A stretch of 64,000 nucleotides of DNA. It comes from Branchinecta lynchi (Eukaryota; Arthropoda; Branchiopoda; Anostraca; Branchinectidae). A program made the position numbers and the translations under genes. The DNA is taken from the NCBI GenBank assembly GCA_023053575.1, contig JAKZAP010000012.1, positions 22,990,780 through 23,054,779 of the forward strand, written 5' to 3'. Under the pieces are notes generated by a model. The model was not told where the DNA came from. It did no database searches and was given only the letters and a program-made list of their open reading frames with translations. The number at the start of each line of letters is the position of its first letter. Position 1 is the first letter of the stretch. Of this stretch, positions 10,201-22,406 are shown one piece after another.

Positions 10201-13200
10201 TTAACTGACTGTCTGTCTCTCTGTCTTGACTGTCTGTCTGTCTTGACTGACTGACTATCTGTCTCTCTGTTTTGACTGACTGTCTGTCTTGACTGACTGT
10301 CTGTCTGTCTGTCTTGACTGACTGACTGACTGTCTGTCTGTCTTGACTGACTGAGTGTCTGTCTGTCTTGACTGACTGTCTTTTTGTCTGTCTCGACTGA
10401 TTGCCTGTCTACCTTGACTGACTGACTGTCTATCTGTCTGTCTGTTTTGACTGACTTTCCTTCTGTCAGTCTTGACTGAGTGTCTGTCTGTCTGTCTTGA
10501 CTGACTGACTGTCTGTCTGTCTGTCTGTTTGTCTTGACTGACTGTCTGTCTGTCTGTCTTGACTGACTGACTGTCTGTCTGTCTTGACTGACTGAGTATC
10601 TGTCTGTCTTGACTGACTGACTGTCTGTCTGGTTTGACTGACTGAGTGACTGTCTGTCTGTCTGTCTTGACTGACTTCCTGTCCGTCTGTCTTTACTGAC
10701 TGTCTGTCTGTCTGTCTGTCTTGACTGACTGTCTGTCTGTCTTGACTGACTGTCTGTCTGTCAGTCTTGACTGACTGTCTGTCTGTCTGTCTTGACTGAC
10801 TATCTGTCTCTCTGTTTTGACTGACTGTCTGTCTTGACTGACTGTTTGTCTGCCTGTCTTGACTGACTGTCTGTCTGTCTGTCTTGACTGACTGACTATC
10901 TGTCTCTCTGTTTTGACTGACTGTCTGTCTTCCCTGTCTATCTGTCTGTCTGTCTTGACTGACTTTCTGTCTGTCAGTCTTCACAGACTGTCTGTCTGTC
11001 TGTCTTGACTGACTGTCTGTCTGTCTTTCTTGACTGACTGTCGGTCTGTCTTGACTGACCGACTATCTGTCTCTCTTTTTTGTTTTCTGTCTGTCTGTCT
11101 TGACTGACTGTCTGTCTGTCTGTCTTGACTGACTGACTATCTGTCTCTCTGTTTCAACTGACTGTCTGTTTCGACTGACTGTCTGTCTTGACTGACTGTC
11201 TTTCTGTCTGTCTTGACTGACTGACTGTCTGTCTGTCTTGACTGACTGAGTATCTGTCTGTCTTGACTGACTGACTGTCTGTCTGTCTTGACTGACTGAG
11301 TGACTGTCTGTCTGTCTGTCTTGACTGACTTCCTGTCCGTCTGTCTTTACTGACTGTCTGTCTGTCTGTCTGTCTTGACTGACTGTCTGTCTGTCTTGAT
11401 TGACTGTCTGTCTGTCTCTCTGTTTTGACTGACTGTCTGTCTTGACTGACTGTCTGTCTGTCAGTCTTGACTGACTGTCTGTCTGTCTGTCTTGACTGAC
11501 TATCTGTCTCTCTGTTTTGACTGACTGTCTGTCTTGACTGACTGTCTGTCTGTCAGTCTTGACTGACTGTCTGTCTGTCTGTCTTGACTGACTGTCTGTC
11601 TGTCTGTCTTGACTGACTGTCTGTCTGTCTGTCTTGAATGACTGACTATCTGTCTCTCTGTTTTGTTTTCTGTCTGTCAGTCTTGACTGACTGTCTGTCT
11701 GTCTGTCTTGACTGACTGACTATCTGTCTCTCTGTTTCGACTGACTGTCTGTCTTGACTGACTGTCTGGTTGTCAGTCTTGACTGACTGTCTGTCTGTCT
11801 GTCTTGACTGACTGACTATCTGTCTCTCTGTTTTGTTTTTTGTCTGTCAGTCTTGACTGACTGTCTGTCTTGACTGACTGACTGTCTGTCTGTCTTGACT
11901 GACTGACTGTCTGTCTGTCTTGACTAACTGTCTGTCTGTCTGTCTTGACTGTCTGTCTGTCTGTCTTGACTGACTGTCTGTCTGTCGGTCTTGACTGACT
12001 GTCTGTCTGTCTGTCTTGACTGACTGTCTGTCTCTCTGTCTTGACTGACTGTCTGTCCGTCTCTCTTGACTGACTGGCTGTCTGTCTGTCTTGACTGACT
12101 GTCTGTCTGTCTGTCTTGTCTGACTGAATATCTGTCTCTCTGTTTTAACTGACTGTCTGTCTGTATGTCTTGACTGACTGTCTGTCTCTCTGTCTTGACT
12201 GACTCTCTGTCTTGACTGACTGTCTGTCTGTCTGTCTTGACTGACTGTCTGTTTGTCTGTCTGTCTTGATTGACTGTCTGTCTGTCTGTCTTTCTTGACT
12301 GACTGTCTGTCTGTCTGTCTTGACTGACTGTCTGTATGTCAGTCTCGACTGACTGACTGACTGTCTGTATGTCAGTCTCGACTGACTGACTGACTGTCTG
12401 TCTTGACTGTCTGTCTGTCTGTCTGTCTTGACTGACTGTCTGTCTGTCTGTCTTGACTGACTGTCTGTATGTCAGTCTCGACTGACTGACTGGCTGTCTG
12501 TATGTCAGTCTCGACTGACTGACTGACTGTCTGTCTTGACTGTCTGTCTGTCTGTCTGTCTTGACTGACTGTCTGTCTGTCTGTCTTGACTGACTGTCTG
12601 TCTGTCAGTCTTGACTGACTGTCTGTCTGTCTGTCTTGACTGACTGTCTGTCTGTCTGTCTTTCTTGACTGACTGTCTGTCTGTCTGTCTTGACTGACTG
12701 TCTGTATGTCAGTCTCGACTGACTGACTGACTGTCTGTATGTCAGTCTCGACTGACTGACTGACTGTCTGTCTTGACTGTCTGTCTGTCTGTCTGTCTTG
12801 ACTGACTGTCTGTCTGTCTGTCTTGACTGACTGTCTGTCTGTCAGTCTTGACTGACTGTCTGTCTGTCTGTCTTGACTGACTGTCTGTCTGTCTGTCTTG
12901 AATGACTGACTATCTGTCTCTCTGTTTTGTTTTCTGTCTGTCAGTCTTGACTGACTGTCTGTCTGTCTGTCTTGACTGACTGACTATCTGTCTCTCTGTT
13001 TCGACTGACTGTCTGTCTTGACTGACTGTCTGGTTGTCAGTCTTGACTGACTGTCTGTCTGTCTGTCTTGACTGACTGACTATCTGTCTCTCTGTTTTGT
13101 TTTTTGTCTGTCAGTCTTGACTGACTGTCTGTCTTGACTGACTGACTGTCTGTCTGTCTTGACTGACTGACTGTCTGTCTGTCTTGACTAACTGTCTGTC

Positions 13201-13984
13201 TGTCTGTCTTGACTGTCTGTCTGTCTGTCTTGACTGACTGTCTGTCTGTCGGTCTTGACTGACTGTCTGTCTGTCTGTCTTGACTGACTGTCTGTCTCTC
13301 TGTTTTAACTGACTGTCTGTCTGTATGTCTTGACTGACTGTCTGTCTCTCTGTCTTGACTGACTCTCTGTCTTGACTGACTGTCTGTCTGTCTGTCTTGA
13401 CTGACTGACTGACTGTCTGTCTTGACTGACTGTCTGTCTGTCTGTCTTGACTGTCTGTCTGTCTGTCTGTCTTGACTGACTGTCTGTCTGTCTGTCTTGA
13501 CTGACTGTCTGTATGTCAGTCTCGACTGACTGACTGGCTGTCTGTATGTCAGTCTCGACTGACTGACTGACTGTCTGTCTGTCTGTCTGTCTTGACAAAG
13601 TGTCTCTCTGTCTGTTTTGATTGACTGTCTGTCTGTCTGTCTTGACTGACTGTCTGTCTGTCTGTCTTGACTGTCTGTCTGTCTGTCTTGACTGACTGTC
13701 TGTCTATCTGTCTTGACTGAATTTCTGTCTGTCTGTCTTGACTGACTGTCTGTCTCTCTGTCTTGACTGACTGTCTGTCCGTCTTTCTTGACTTACTGTC
13801 TGTCTGTCTGTCTTAATTGACTGTCTGTCTTGTCTGACTGAATATCTGTCTCTCTGTTTTAACTGACTGTCGGTCTGTCTGTCTTAACTGACTGCCTGTC
13901 TCTCTGTCTTGACTGACTGTCTGTCTGTCTGTCTTGACTGACTGTCTGTCTGTCTGTCTTGACTGACTGTCTGTCTTGACTGAC

Positions 13985-14021
<37 letters not shown>

Positions 14022-17000
14022 GTCTTGACTGACTGTCTGTCTGTCTGTCTTGACTGACTGACTATCTGTATCTCTGTTTTGACTGACTGTCTGTCTTGAC
14101 TGACTGTCGGTCTGTCTGTCTTGACTGGCTGTCGGTCTGTCTGTCTTGACTGACTGTCGGTCTGTCTGTCTTGACTGACTGAATGTCTGTCTGTCTTGAC
14201 TGACTGAGGGTCTGTCTGTCTTGACTGACTGTCTTTTTGTCTGTCTCGACTGATTGCCTGTCTACCTTGACTGACTGACTGTCCATCTGTCTGTCTGTCT
14301 GTCTTGTCTGACTGAATATCTGTCTCTCTGTTTTAACTGACTGTCTGTCTGTCTGTCTTGACTGACTGCCTGTCTCTCTGTCTTGACTGACTCTCTGTCT
14401 TGACTGACTGTTTGTCTGTCTGTCTTGACTGACTGTCTGTCTGTCTGTCTTGACTGACTGTCTGTCTGTCTGTCTTGACTGACTGTCTGTTTGTCTGCCT
14501 GTCTTGACTGTCTGTCTGTCTGTCTTGACTGACTGTCTGTCTGTCTGTCTGTCTTGACTGACTGTCTGTCTCTTTGTTTTGACTGACTGTCTGTCTTGAC
14601 TGACTGTCTGTCTGTCTGTCTTGACTGACTGACTGACTGTCTGTCTGTCTTGACTGACTGTCTATTTGTCTGTCTCGACTGATTGCCTGTCTACCTTGAC
14701 TGACTGACTGTCTATCTGTCTGTCTGTCTTGACTGACTTTCCTTCTGTCAGTCTTGACTGAGTGTCTGTCTGTCTGTCTTGACTGACTGACTGTCTGTCT
14801 GTCTGTCTGTCTGTCTTGACTGACTGTCTGTCTATCTGTCCTGACTGACTGTCTGTCTGTCTGTTTTGGCTGACTTCCTGTCCGTCTGTCTTGACTGACT
14901 GTCTGTCTGTCTGTCTGTCTGTCTTGACTGACTGTCTGTCTGTCTGTCTTGACTGACTGTCTGTCTGTCTGTCTTGACTGACTGTTTGTCTGCCTGTCTT
15001 GACTGACTGTCTGTCTGTCTGTCTTCAGTCAGTCAGTTTTGACTGACTGTCTGTCTTCACTGACTGTCGGTCTGTCTGTCTTGACTGACTGACTGTCTGT
15101 CTGTCTTGACTGACTGAGTGTCTGTCTGTCTTGACTGACTGTCTTTTTGTCTGTCTCGACTGATTGCCTGTCTACCTTGACTGACTGACTGTCTATCTAT
15201 CTGTCTGTCAGTCTTCACTGACTGTCTGTCTGTCTGTCTTGACTGACTGTCTGTCTGTCTGTCTTGACTGACTGTCTGTCTGTCTTGACTGACCGACTAT
15301 CTGTCTCTCTTTTTTGTTTTCTGTCTGTCTGTCTTGACTGACTGTCTGTCCGTCTGTCTTGACTGACTGTCTGTCTGTCTGTCTGTCTGTCTTGACTGAC
15401 TGTCTGTCTGTCTGTCTTGACTGACTGTCTGTCTGTCTGTCTTGACTGACTGTTTGTCTGCCAGTCTTGACTGACTGTCTGTCTGTCTGTCTTCAGTCAG
15501 TCAGTTTTGACTGACTGTCTGTCTTCACTGACTGTCGGTCTGTCTGTCTTGACTGACTGACTGTCTGTCTGTCTTGACTGACTGAGTGTCTGTCTGTCTT
15601 GACTGACTGTCTTTTTGTCTGTCTCGACTGATTGCCTGTCTACCTTGACTGACTGACTGTCTATCTATCTGTCTGTCTTGACTGACTTTCTGTCTGTCAG
15701 TCTTCACTGACTGTCTGTCTGTCTGTCTTGACTGACTGTCTGTCTGTCTGTCTTGACTGACTGTCTGTCTGTCTTGACTGACCGACTATCTGTCTCTCTT
15801 TTTTGTTTTCTGTCTGTCTGTCTTGACTGACTGTCTGTCTGTCTGTCTTGACTGACTGACTATCTGTCTCTCTGTTTCAACTGACTGTCTGTTTCGACTG
15901 ATTGTCTGTCTTGACTGACTGTCTGTCTGTCTGTCTTGACTGGCTGACTGTCTGTCTGTCTTGACTGACTGAGTATCTGTCTGTCTTGACTGACTGTCTT
16001 TTTGTCTGTCTTGATTGATTGACTGTCTACCTTGACTGACTAATTGTCTTTCTATCTGTCTGTCTTGACTGTCTGTCTGTTAGTCTTGACTGACTGACTG
16101 ACTGTCTGTCTGTCTGTCTGTCTTGACTGAGTGTCTGTCTTGACTGAGTGTCTGTCTGTCCGTCTTCACTGACTGTCTGTCTGTTTGTCTTGACTGACTG
16201 TCTGTCTGTCTGTCTTGACTGTCTGTCTGTCTGTCATGACTGACTGTCTGTCTGTCTGTCTTGACTGACTGTCTGTCTGTCTGTCTTGACAGACTGTCTG
16301 ACTGTCTGTCTTGTCTGACTGAATATCTGTCTCTCTGTTTTAACTTACTGTCTGTCTGTCTGTCTTGAATGACTCTCTGTCTTCACTGACTGTCTGTCTG
16401 TCTGTCTTGACTGACTGTCTGTCTTGACTGACTGTCTGTCTGTCAGTCTTGACTGACTGTCTGTCTGTCTGTCTGTCTTGACTGACTGTCTGTCTGTCTG
16501 TCTTGAATGACTGACTATCTGTCTCTCTGTTTTGTTTTCTGTCTGTCAGTCTGTCTTTCTGTCTGTCTTGACTGTCTGTCTTGACTGTCTGTCTTGACTG
16601 ACTGTCTGTCTCTCTGTCTTGACTGACTGTCTGTCCGTCTCTCTTGACTGACTGTCTGTCTTTCTGTCTTGACTGACTGTCTGTCTGTCTGTCTTGACTG
16701 ACTGTCTGTCTGTCTGTCTTGACTGACTGTCTGTCTGTCTATCTTGACTGACTGTCTGTCTGTCTGTCTTGACTGACTGTCTGTTTGTCTGTATTTCTTG
16801 ATTGACTGTCTGTCTGTCTTGACTGACTCTCTGTCTGTCTGTCTGTTTTGACTGACTGTCTGTCTGTCTGTCTTGACTGACTGTCTGTCTGTTCTGTCTG
16901 TCTTGACTGACTGTCTGTCTGTCTTTCTGTCTGTCTTGACTGTCTGTCTTGACTGTCTGTCTTGACTGACTGTCTGTCTCTCTGTCTTGACTGACTGTCT

Positions 17001-18780
17001 GTCCGTCTCTCTTGACTGACTGTCTGTCTGTCTGTCTTGACTGACTGTCTGTCTCTCTGTCTTGACTGACTGTCGGTCTGTCTGTCTGAACTGACTGTCT
17101 GTCTGTCTGTCTTGACTGTCTGTTTGTCTGTATGTCTTGATTGAATGTCTGTCTGTCTTGACTGACTGTCTGTCTGTCTGTCTGTCTTGACTGACTGTCT
17201 GTCTGTCTGTCTTGACTGACTGACTGACTGTCTGTCTTTCTGTCTTGACTGACTGTCTGTCTGTCTGTCTTGACTGACTGTCTGTCTGTCTGTCTTGACT
17301 GGCTGTCTGTCTTGACTGACTGTCTGTCTGTCTGTCTTGACTGACTGTCTGTTTGTCTGTCTGTCTTGATTGACTGTCTGTCTGTCTGTCTTTCTTGACT
17401 AACTGTCTGTCTGTCTGTCTTGACTGACTGTCTGTATGTCAGTCTCGACTGACTGACTGACTGTCTGTATGTCAGTCTCGACTGACTGACTGACTGACTG
17501 TCTGTCTGTCTGTCTGTCTTGACGGAGTGTCTCTCTGTCTGTCTTGATTGACTTTCTGTCTGTCTGTCTTGACTGACTGTCTGTCTGTCTGTCTTGACTG
17601 TCTGTCTGTCTGTCTTGACTGACTGTCTGTCTGTCTGTCTTGACTGACTGTCTGTCTGTCTGTCTTGACTGAATTTCTGTCTGTCTGTCTTGACTGACTG
17701 TCTGTCACTCTGTCTTGACTGACTGTCTGTCCGTCTTTCTTGACTTACTGTCTGTCTGTCTGTCTTAATTGACTGTCTGTCTGTCTTTCTTGTCTGACTG
17801 AATATCTGTCTCTCTGTTTTAACTGACTGTCTGTCTGTCTGTCTTGACTGACTGCCTGTCTCTCTGTCTTGACTGACTGACTGTCTGTCTGTCTGTCTTG
17901 ACTGACTGTCTGTCTGTCTGTCTTGACTGACTGTCTGTCTTGACTGACTGTCTGTCTTGACTGACTTTCTGTCTTGACTGACTGTCTGTCTGTCTGTCTG
18001 TCTGTCTATCTGTCTTGACTGACTGTCTGCCTGCCTGTCTTGACTGACTGTCTGTCTGTCTGTCTTGACAAACTGACTATCTGTCTCTCTGTTTTGACTG
18101 ACTGTCTGTTTTGACTGACTGTCTGTCTTGACTGACTGTCGGTCTGTCTGTCTTGACTGACTGTCGGTCTGTCTGTCTTGACTGACTGTCTGTCTGTCTG
18201 TCTGTCTTGACTGACTGTTTGTCTGTCTGTCTTGACTGACTGTCTGTCTGTCTGTCTTGACTGACTGTCTGTCTGTCTCTCTTGACTGACTGTCTGTTTG
18301 TCTGTCTGTCTTGACTGTCTGTCTTTCTGTCTTGACTGACTGTCTGTCTGTCTGTCTGTCTTGACTGACTGTCTGTCTGTCTTGACTGACTGTCTGTCTG
18401 TCTTTCTGTCTGTCTTGACTAACTGTCTGTCTCTCTGTCTTGACTTACTGTTTGTCCGTCTCTCTTGACTGACTGTCTGTTTGTCTGTTTTGACTGACTG
18501 TCTGTCTGTCAGTCTGTCTTGTCTGACTGACTATCTGTCTCTCTGTTTTAACTGACTGTCTGTCTCTCTGTCTTGACTGTCTGTCTGTCTTGACTGACTG
18601 ACTATCTGTCTCTCTGTTTTGACTGACTGTCTGTCTTGACTGACTGTCTGTCTGTCTGTCTTGACTGTCTTGACTGTCTTGACTGACTGAGTGTCTGTCT
18701 GTTTGTCTGTCTTGACTGACTGTCTGTCTGTCTGTCTGTCTTGTCTGACTGAATATCTGTCTCTCTGTTTTAACTGACTG
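7290..18780. repeat. 11.5-kb tetranucleotide satellite (TGTC/TGAC; GACA on the reverse strand)
   Basis: The whole interval is built from 4-nt words: runs of CTGT interrupted about every 20-28 nt by CTTGACTGAC. Variants such as CTGTCTCTCTG, GAATATCTG and TATGTCAGTCTCGAC recur in blocks and define higher-order structure. Read as GACA on the reverse strand there are almost no stop codons, so long frames made only of D, R, Q, T, S, V and K appear (for example 10466-10984); these are artefacts of composition, not genes. The array begins next to a LINE fragment and ends at an assembly gap, so its true length is unknown. Confidence 0.97.
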
Positions 18781-18880
18781 NNNNNNNNNNNNNNNNNNNN
18801 NNNNNNNNNNNNNNNNNNNNNNNNNNNNNNNNNNNNNNNNNNNNNNNNNNNNNNNNNNNNNNNNNNNNNNNNNNNNNNNN
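18781..18880. other. Assembly gap, 100 N
   Basis: Exactly 100 unknown bases lie between satellite on the left and the left arm of a large inverted repeat on the right. A round 100-N run is normally a placeholder of unknown true size. Confidence 0.98.
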
Positions 18881-19486
18881 TGTTTAAGTTCCAATATTCG
18901 AAACAATCTGAATACTGTAAAACTAAGCTCTGCTTTTAACAAATTATTCACGACTTTAGCTGTTTAAGCCGTTTCCCAGATCCAATGACTTTCAAGACCA
19001 ACGTTTCCGACGGGATCCCAAAAATTTTATATTTGATTCAGACAATTAAGTTTTGCTTTCGCCGGATCCAGTGTTCGCCGGACTGTTTGGACATGTTTAC
19101 TTTTAAAATTTAGAAAAGAGTAAGGCCAAATTACTGATCATCTAAGAAAACAAATTTTAGATGTGGATTCAGCATGTCTTCCTACCCCTGAATCGAATTT
19201 GGCCTTACTCTTTTCTAAATTTTAAAAGTAAACATGTCCAAACAGTCCGGCGAACACTGGATCCGGCGAAAGCAAAACTTAATTGTCTGAATCAAATATA
19301 CAATTTTTGGGATCCCGTCGGAAACGTTGGTCTTGTTTATAGAAGTCATTGGATCTGGGAAACGGCTTAAAACAGCTAAAGTCGTGAATAATTTGTTAAA
19401 AGCAGAGCTTAGTTTTACAGTATTCAGATTGTTTCGAATATTGGAACTTAAACACTATTTAGTACGAGGTGTAAGTGACCTGTATC
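18881..19486. repeat. Large inverted repeat made of family-A and family-B pieces
   Basis: The left arm (18881 to about 19130) is the reverse complement of the right arm (about 19194-19452): TGTTTAAGTTCCAATATTCG at 18881 matches CGAATATTGGAACTTAAACA at its far end, and GGCCAAATT near 19130 matches AATTTGGCC near 19194. A spacer of about 65 nt separates the arms. Each arm holds, from outside in, the 3' half of a family-B element and the 5' end of a family-A element (GGGATCCCAAAAA box with the CAAGACCAA terminus). The left arm abuts the N gap. Confidence 0.85.
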
Positions 19487-19776
19487 ACAGTCAGTCTGTC
19501 TGTCTACCTCTCTGTCTGTCTGTCTTGACTGTCTGTCTGTCTTGACTGTATGTCTGTCTGTCTTGACTGACTGACTGTCTGTCTGTCTTGACTGACTGAC
19601 TGACTGTCTGTCTGTCTTGACTGACTGACTGACTGTCTATCTGTCTGTCTGTCTGTCTGTCTTGAATGTCTGTCTGTCTGTCTTGACTCTATGTCTGTCT
19701 CACTGTATGTCTGTCTTGAGTGACTGTCTGTCTTTCTGTCTGTTTTGACTGACTGTCTGTATGTCTTGACTGACTG
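19487..19776. repeat. Resumed tetranucleotide satellite
   Basis: About 290 nt of the same CTGT/CTTGACTGAC array as 7290-18780, in the same orientation. It lies between the right arm of the inverted repeat and a family-A copy that starts without its 5' terminus. Confidence 0.95.
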
Positions 19777-21073
19777 TAGAAAACCGAGTTCAGATATTCT
19801 ATCTATCTATACCTCTATAAGCCATATCTATTTTGACGATACTGACCGAAACTTCCTGCTTTACTTCTGTCAAATTTGTGGTTTCGCCCGAATTACGAGC
19901 GAACTACTAGTCCAGCAAAAAAGAAAAATTCAGAAACGAATCCAGCGTATCTCCTTATCCCTATAAAGAACATCTAATCAACTTTAAATAAAACTCTGAC
20001 TTAAAAAAAATGCAGGGACAACCGGATTCCTTACTAATTATATGTCCGGGTAAAAATGATTGTCATATACAGACTCAGCGTCTCTTCTTACCCCTAAATC
20101 TATCATCTAATCAACTTCAGATAAAACTTTTGCTTTTAACAATGGTTTTCACCATCGTGTTCAGCATGTCGTTTTACCTCTAAATCAAACATTTAATCAA
20201 CTTCAAATAATACTTTTACTTTTAACAAACTTTCCGTTTTTTGCCGGATTCCGGACGAACTACTTGTCCGGCGAGAAAATGATTTCAGCATCATGCTCAG
20301 CATGTCTTCTTATCCCTAAATCAAACATTTAATCAAGTTCAGATGAAACTTTTTCTTTTAACCAACTTTCCGGATTTTCTCGGATTCCGGATGAACTACA
20401 TGTCCAGCGAGAAAATGTTTTTCACCACCGTGTTCAGCATGTCGTTTTACCTCTAAATCAAACATTTAATCAACTTCAAATAATACTTTTACTTTTAACA
20501 AACTTTCCGTTTTTTTGCCGGATTCCGGAAAAACTACTTGTCCGGCGAGAAAATGATTTTCAGCATCATGCTCAGCATGTCTTCTTATCCCTAAATCAAA
20601 CATTTAATCAAGTTCAGATGAAACTTTTTCTTTTAACCAACTTTCCGGATTTTCTCGGATTCCGGATGAACTACATGTCCAGCGAGAAAATGTTTTTCAC
20701 CATCGTAATCAGCATGTCAACTTTTACTTTTAATAAACTTTCCGGTTTTTGCCAGATTCTAGGCGAACCACTTGTCCGACAAGCAAATGGTTTTCATTAT
20801 CGTGCTTAGCATGTCTTCTTACCTCATAATCGACTATCTCAATAGCTTTCAAAAAATATTTGTTTGTCCCTTAATTTGAAACCCCTCCCCCACCCTCAAA
20901 TATACGGCTACAGAGCCCATCTTCGAACTTGACCTGTACTTTGGCCCAAAGAATCCTCCGACCAAGTTTCATCAAAATATCTCAATCCCTTCGAGAGTTA
21001 TCGTGCGGACAGACGGACAACTTTTGCGATGTCATAGGTATCCCTCCACTTACGTTTTGGGATCCCAAAAGCT
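19777..21073 (+). mobile_element. Family-A element copy lacking its 5' end
   Basis: The copy begins abruptly from satellite at GAAAACCGAG(T)TCAGATATTC, an internal point of complete copies. It contains five or more tandem units with CCGGATTCCGG and TTGTCCGGCGAGAAAATG, two of which (about 20160-20430 and 20435-20690) are near-identical duplicates of a two-unit block. It ends with the A-family tail and GGGATCCCAAAA at 21060-21071. Confidence 0.8.
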
Positions 21074-22406
21074 GAATCGGCGCGAAACACGGCGATTTTT
21101 CGTAAAAACAGTCGATTTTTTTTCGGAAACAGTCGATTTTTCGCCAAACCGCCGTTTTTTTTCGCAGAAAAAGAACCAGCCCATCGGTAAATACTTTGCC
21201 CCCCCCCCCCTCCCCAAACATTTTGGCTAGTAACGCCTCTGCTAGCATAGATGCCAAAAATTTACCTCCCGAGTAGAATGAGGTATTCCAACGTCTGCAG
21301 AAACCCTCCTGTCCTGGAAAACAAATTTCGGGTATGTTAAAATTCTTCCTTGTCCTTTTTCAAGCGTTGTTCCCACGTCAACCTGGCTTTCTAATCGACA
21401 TTTTTCCATCTGTTCTTGGTACACTTCTTTCGCGGGGCTCCTGTCATTTGATTTCTGATGGCTTTTCCATTAGGCTTAAAAATTCTATGACTTCTTTTTT
21501 CACTTGTAGTCAAAGTTTCAAAGTTTGACCAACAATCCATACATATAACCTTGTCTCTCGCTTTTGGTCTATAAGGTATATTAATGTTATCCAGTCAGAC
21601 TTCACTTTAACCACTAACCTATTGTAATTTTGACAGGCCAAAATCTGAAAGTCAGGCAGATACAAATCACTTGGGACCAGAACAGGTAGCCGTATTGCTG
21701 CCGCATGAATCATGTCTCCGACCTATCTATCGGGGTTGTGAAACCTGGTTTGAACGACTCGACTTGTCTTTAGGGACGGGCTTACGACTGAAGCTGTGCA
21801 GAGCCAAAATTAACAAATTTTGTTTAACGACTCGGATTGTTTTTGATTAAAATAAATGACCGGGACCTCGGCGAGACCAACATAAACGAATGATACGACT
21901 TTGCAAAAGGCAGGGGGGGGGGATCACCCCCCCCCCTTCGTGCCACCCCTCACCAAGGCCTTTATGAAATATAACTCGGAAGCCCACTAACCAACGCAAG
22001 CAGGATGATGGATTCGGCAGTGATGGTGATGACGAAATTTTATTTACGCAGTTAAGAAGAGGAAAATATCGCAGTACAGACAAATAAAAGGAAAAAATAC
22101 AGTGAGTTTTCAATAACATAGTGAATGCACAAGATAAACAAATTATCATTAAAAAAAACGAAAAGGGACTAAACGCGTCTAAAAGATCTTCTTCCTAGAT
22201 GGAATTCGGAGAAATGGCCCATCGGAACGATTGACGGGGATCCAGTCCGGTTAGGCCCGGATGTCGAGATCCAGAAAATCGAGACCAGAGCAAAAAAAAC
22301 ACGAGGGTGTAGGGAATAGCAGCGACACTAACAATAGAAAACTCAAACTCAATCAGTCGTGTACTAGTGCTGGCTCCAAAAACTCCATATTCCAGACACA
22401 GCAAAA
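21074..22406. other. Intergenic DNA with G/C homopolymer tracts
   Basis: A C-run occurs at about 21200-21215 next to GGCTAGTAACGCC, the terminal box of family N. A facing G-run and C-run pair lies at about 21911-21937. The remaining sequence, including short frames on both strands, shows no recognisable product. Confidence 0.45.

Noticed and set aside
10466..10984. 172-codon reverse-strand frame of DRQT/SVKT/VSQ repeats (and similar frames at 13305, 14062, 15525, 17472, 18445)
   Set aside because: They translate the GACA satellite, whose reverse strand lacks stops in every frame. Period 4 rotates the frame, there is no start context, and one frame crosses the N gap.
7290..18780. Regularly spaced short repeats resembling a CRISPR array
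   Set aside because: The spacers are the same tetramer words as the repeats; this is a eukaryotic satellite.
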